Below the pieces are notes generated by a model that did no database searches, was not told the origin of the DNA, and saw only the letters and a list, made by a program, of their open reading frames with translations. Below are positions 62,004 to 64,000 of a stretch of DNA of 64,000 nucleotides, piece by piece; the first letter of the stretch is position 1; each line of letters starts with the position of its first letter. Source of the stretch: Viridibacillus sp050279675 (lineage in GTDB: Bacteria > Bacillota > Bacilli > Bacillales_A > Planococcaceae); the NCBI RefSeq assembly GCF_050279675.1, contig NZ_JBNNUK010000001.1:62001-126000 (forward strand), in the 5' to 3' direction. A program made the position numbers and the translations under genes.

Positions 62004-62882
62004 ATGGATATTCAACATCTTAAATATTTTGTAGAAGTAGCCAAACAAAAGAATTTTACGAAGGCAACTGAGAGCCTTCATGTATCTCAGCCTTCCATTA
62101 GTAAAATGATAAAAAGCCTGGAAGTGGAGCTTCAAGTGACGTTGCTAGATCGTTCGGAGAGAAAAGTGGAGCTGACAGATGCGGGCAAGATTGTTTATGA
62201 TCAAGCATTGAAAATTTTGCAGATGATGGAAGATATCCATTCTTCTGTAAACGAAGTCGTTCATGTAAAAAAGGGAACCATTAAAATGGGATTAATGCCG
62301 ACTTTGGGTGTAATGTTATTTCCGAACGTGCTGGCTGATTTTAAAAAGGGTTATCCGCAAATTGAAATGCAAATGGTCGAATTTAGCGGGAAACAATTAG
62401 AAAGAAAAGTAGTACAAGGGGAAGTGGATGTGGGTATTACCGTATCACCAGTTGACTCTGAAGTGTTTGGATCCATCCCCTTATTCAAAGAAGAACTAGT
62501 TGTCATTGTTGACAGCGATCATTGGCTGTCGGAAAGAAAATCAGTACTTTTATCCGAATTAAAGGAGGAAGCCTTTATTCTTTTTACCGAAGAATATGTT
62601 CTGCATGATGTGGTAATGAAGGCCTGTTTGCAATCGGGATTTGAACCTAATTTAGTCTACAAAAGTTCCTTATGGGATATCGTTGGAGAGATGGTAGTGG
62701 CGCAATTTGGAATATCTGTTATTCCTAAGTCGGTAGCAAACCGATTTAAGGATCAGGTTTCTATTGTTTCGATTACTTCATCTCAGGTTGATTGGGAATT
62801 GGCATTGATTTATAAAAAGAATAAGTATCTTTCCTATGCAGTTCGGGAGTTCATTACTTATCTTCAGGAAGGAAAAACCTGA
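62004..62882 (+). CDS. LysR-type regulator of the cid operon (CidR-like)
   Basis: 292 residues. Winged helix-turn-helix at the N-terminus (HLKYFVEVAKQKNFTKATES, then LHVSQPSISKMIKSLE), followed by a periplasmic-binding-like effector domain (about residues 90-290) that begins KKGTIKMGLMPTLGVMLFP. It stands directly upstream of cidA and cidB in the same direction, as CidR/YwbI does, so it probably activates them, in known cases in response to overflow metabolism such as acetate. ATG behind GGGGAG. Confidence 0.88.
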   Translation: MDIQHLKYFVEVAKQKNFTKATESLHVSQPSISKMIKSLEVELQVTLLDRSERKVELTDAGKIVYDQALKILQMMEDIHSSVNEVVHVKKGTIKMGLMPTLGVMLFPNVLADFKKGYPQIEMQMVEFSGKQLERKVVQGEVDVGITVSPVDSEVFGSIPLFKEELVVIVDSDHWLSERKSVLLSELKEEAFILFTEEYVLHDVVMKACLQSGFEPNLVYKSSLWDIVGEMVVAQFGISVIPKSVANRFKDQVSIVSITSSQVDWELALIYKKNKYLSYAVREFITYLQEGKT

Positions 62883-62990
62883 CTATAACTTCATGGAATA
62901 GTTTTGATGTCTTTTATATATTTTACGAATAGTGAATCTCCAAGTAGAATGATCTATATTACATAGTGTTCTATTTCGGAGGTGTTGCTC

Positions 62991-63386
62991 TTGAAAAAGG
63001 GCTTAACAATTTTATTGCAAATAGGGGTTATTATTGCATTTACCTGGATCGGTGACTATATTGTCTCTCTTCTTCATGTACCTATTCCAGGAAGTATAAT
63101 CGGGATGATTTTATTATTCTTCGGTCTTCATTTAGGCTTGATTAAATTAAATTGGGTGCAAGTGGGGGCTACGCTTATTATTTCCGAGATGATGTTATTT
63201 TTCATACCGGCAGTCGTTGGATTTATGGAATACTCATGGATATTTGGCATCAAAGGCATAAGTATTTTATTCATTGTTGTTAGTGGTACAGCACTTATGA
63301 TGATAGCAACAGGTGTCATCTCCGATAGGATTTTAGAAAGAAAAGATGGTGAAGCAAGGAAATGGTTACCAAGATCTTTTATGTAA
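62991..63386 (+). CDS. cidA: CidA/LrgA-family holin-like membrane protein
   Basis: 131 residues with four membrane helices. The family segment HVPIPGSIIGMILLFFGLHL and the following LIKLNWVQVGATLIISEMML are clear. CidA-type proteins form holin-like oligomers that influence autolysis and membrane function. TTG 62991 is chosen, eight bases after GGAGG; a GTG at 62982 overlaps that site. The 3' end overlaps cidB. Confidence 0.88.
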   Translation: MKKGLTILLQIGVIIAFTWIGDYIVSLLHVPIPGSIIGMILLFFGLHLGLIKLNWVQVGATLIISEMMLFFIPAVVGFMEYSWIFGIKGISILFIVVSGTALMMIATGVISDRILERKDGEARKWLPRSFM

Positions 63387-64000
63387 TTATTACTGTCCTT
63401 TTTTATTTTTTGGCGAAAAAGATTAATCGGAAAAAAACAGGATTGTTATTTTCACCAATCATTCTCACTCCTGTTATGCTCATTGTTCTCCTTTTGATAA
63501 TGGATATACCATACAAAGAATATGCAAATGGCACTTTTCCACTAACTAAATTGTTAGACGTTGTAACCGTTGCATTAGCCATTCCATTGTATCGAAACTG
63601 GTCGTTTCTGGCGAAAAATTGGCGCGTGATTGTATGTAGTCTTGCAGCCGGTTCCTTGATTGCTGTTGTTTTTGGCATTTTATGTACTTACCTGCTTGCA
63701 ATGGGAAAGGATTATATGCTCAGTATTATTCCTCGAATTGTCACCATTCCAATTGCTGTCAGTTTGTCTGAATCAATTGGAGGGACTCCTGCCATAACTG
63801 TTCTTTTTAGTATGTTGACATGCTTTGTAGGTGTCTTCATAGGACCATCTATAATGAAGCACTTTTCCATTAAGCATCCATTGTCTATCGGCATGATGTA
63901 CGGTTTGGGTGCACAGGCACTTGGAACTGCAAAAGCGTTTACAATCGGGGAAAAAGCGGGAACAACCTCCAGTGTATCCTACATTCTGACTGCCATCTTT
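63362..64000 (+). CDS. cidB: CidB/LrgB-family membrane protein (5' part)
   Basis: The frame opens at ATG 63362, overlapping cidA by 25 bases, and runs off the window end after 213 codons. About six membrane helices are visible, with LLFSPIILTPVMLIVLLL, VALAIPLYRNW, and the LrgB signature IPIAVSLSESIGGTPAIT followed by GLGAQALGTAKAF. CidB works with CidA in the same pathway. The complete protein is usually about 230 residues, so only the last few are missing. Confidence 0.88.
   Translation, partial: MVTKIFYVIITVLFYFLAKKINRKKTGLLFSPIILTPVMLIVLLLIMDIPYKEYANGTFPLTKLLDVVTVALAIPLYRNWSFLAKNWRVIVCSLAAGSLIAVVFGILCTYLLAMGKDYMLSIIPRIVTIPIAVSLSESIGGTPAITVLFSMLTCFVGVFIGPSIMKHFSIKHPLSIGMMYGLGAQALGTAKAFTIGEKAGTTSSVSYILTAIF

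Overview
The window is chromosome of a low-GC, endospore-forming, flagellated Firmicute. Gene content and order (prmC-spoIIR-ywlC-mntP-ywlE-rpiB-ywlG-glyA-upp, atp operon, murA-spoIID-spoIIQ-spoIIID-mbl-flhO-flhP, fabZ, ywpF, ssbB, ywqA/ywqB) follow the Bacillus subtilis ywl-atp-ywp-ywq arm. The presence of wecB/mnaA before atpI and the S-layer-type surface protein make a Planococcaceae relative (Solibacillus/Lysinibacillus/Viridibacillus type) the best guess; that assignment is inference.

Region 1 (1-9.5 kb): translation, metabolism and sporulation signalling. The region upstream of ywlC carries a dense cluster of DnaA-box-like sites. A chemoreceptor gene is inserted between ywlE and rpiB. 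Region 2 (9.5-17.3 kb): the complete F1Fo ATP synthase operon atpIBEFHAGDC, with a strong sigma-A promoter, a leader of about 0.3 kb and a hairpin between atpE and atpF. Region 3 (17.3-26.6 kb): murA, spoIID, spoIIQ, spoIIID, mbl, two flagellar rod/hook proteins, fabZ, a lipoprotein, ywpF and a competence-type ssbB preceded by a ComK-box-like sequence. Region 4 (26.9-32.7 kb): SNF2 helicase and SWIM protein on the minus strand, then small proteins. Region 5 (32.8-57 kb): accessory and cell-surface region with an atypical flagellin, a basic/polar amino-acid ABC transporter behind ArgR-like boxes, a NERD protein, an aminotransferase, a wall teichoic acid locus (tagD, tagB, two TagF-type polymerases, tagG/tagH exporter, two TagE-like glycosyltransferases), an autolysin and a secreted PPC-like protein. 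Region 6 (57-61 kb): a 1151-residue surface protein with a lysine/tyrosine-rich repeat domain instead of SLH domains. Region 7 (61-64 kb): small ORFs of unclear status, then a LysR regulator with cidA and cidB.

The most striking structure is a family of GC-rich, exactly phased tandem repeats (14-bp core GAGTAGCGCYAAAG plus 7 or 5 variable bases, so units of 21 or 19 bp). It forms three large arrays (33737-34234, 37946-38813, 47504-48947), all in the same orientation and all directly downstream of genes of the surface region. A short AT-richer array of five 21-bp units at 55879-55983 looks like a diverged relative. The arrays create long fake reading frames; I treat them as non-coding. Several small genes, two possible ATT start codons with well-placed ribosome binding sites, and several regulatory sites (ComK, ArgR, CcpA, sigma-D) are also recorded.
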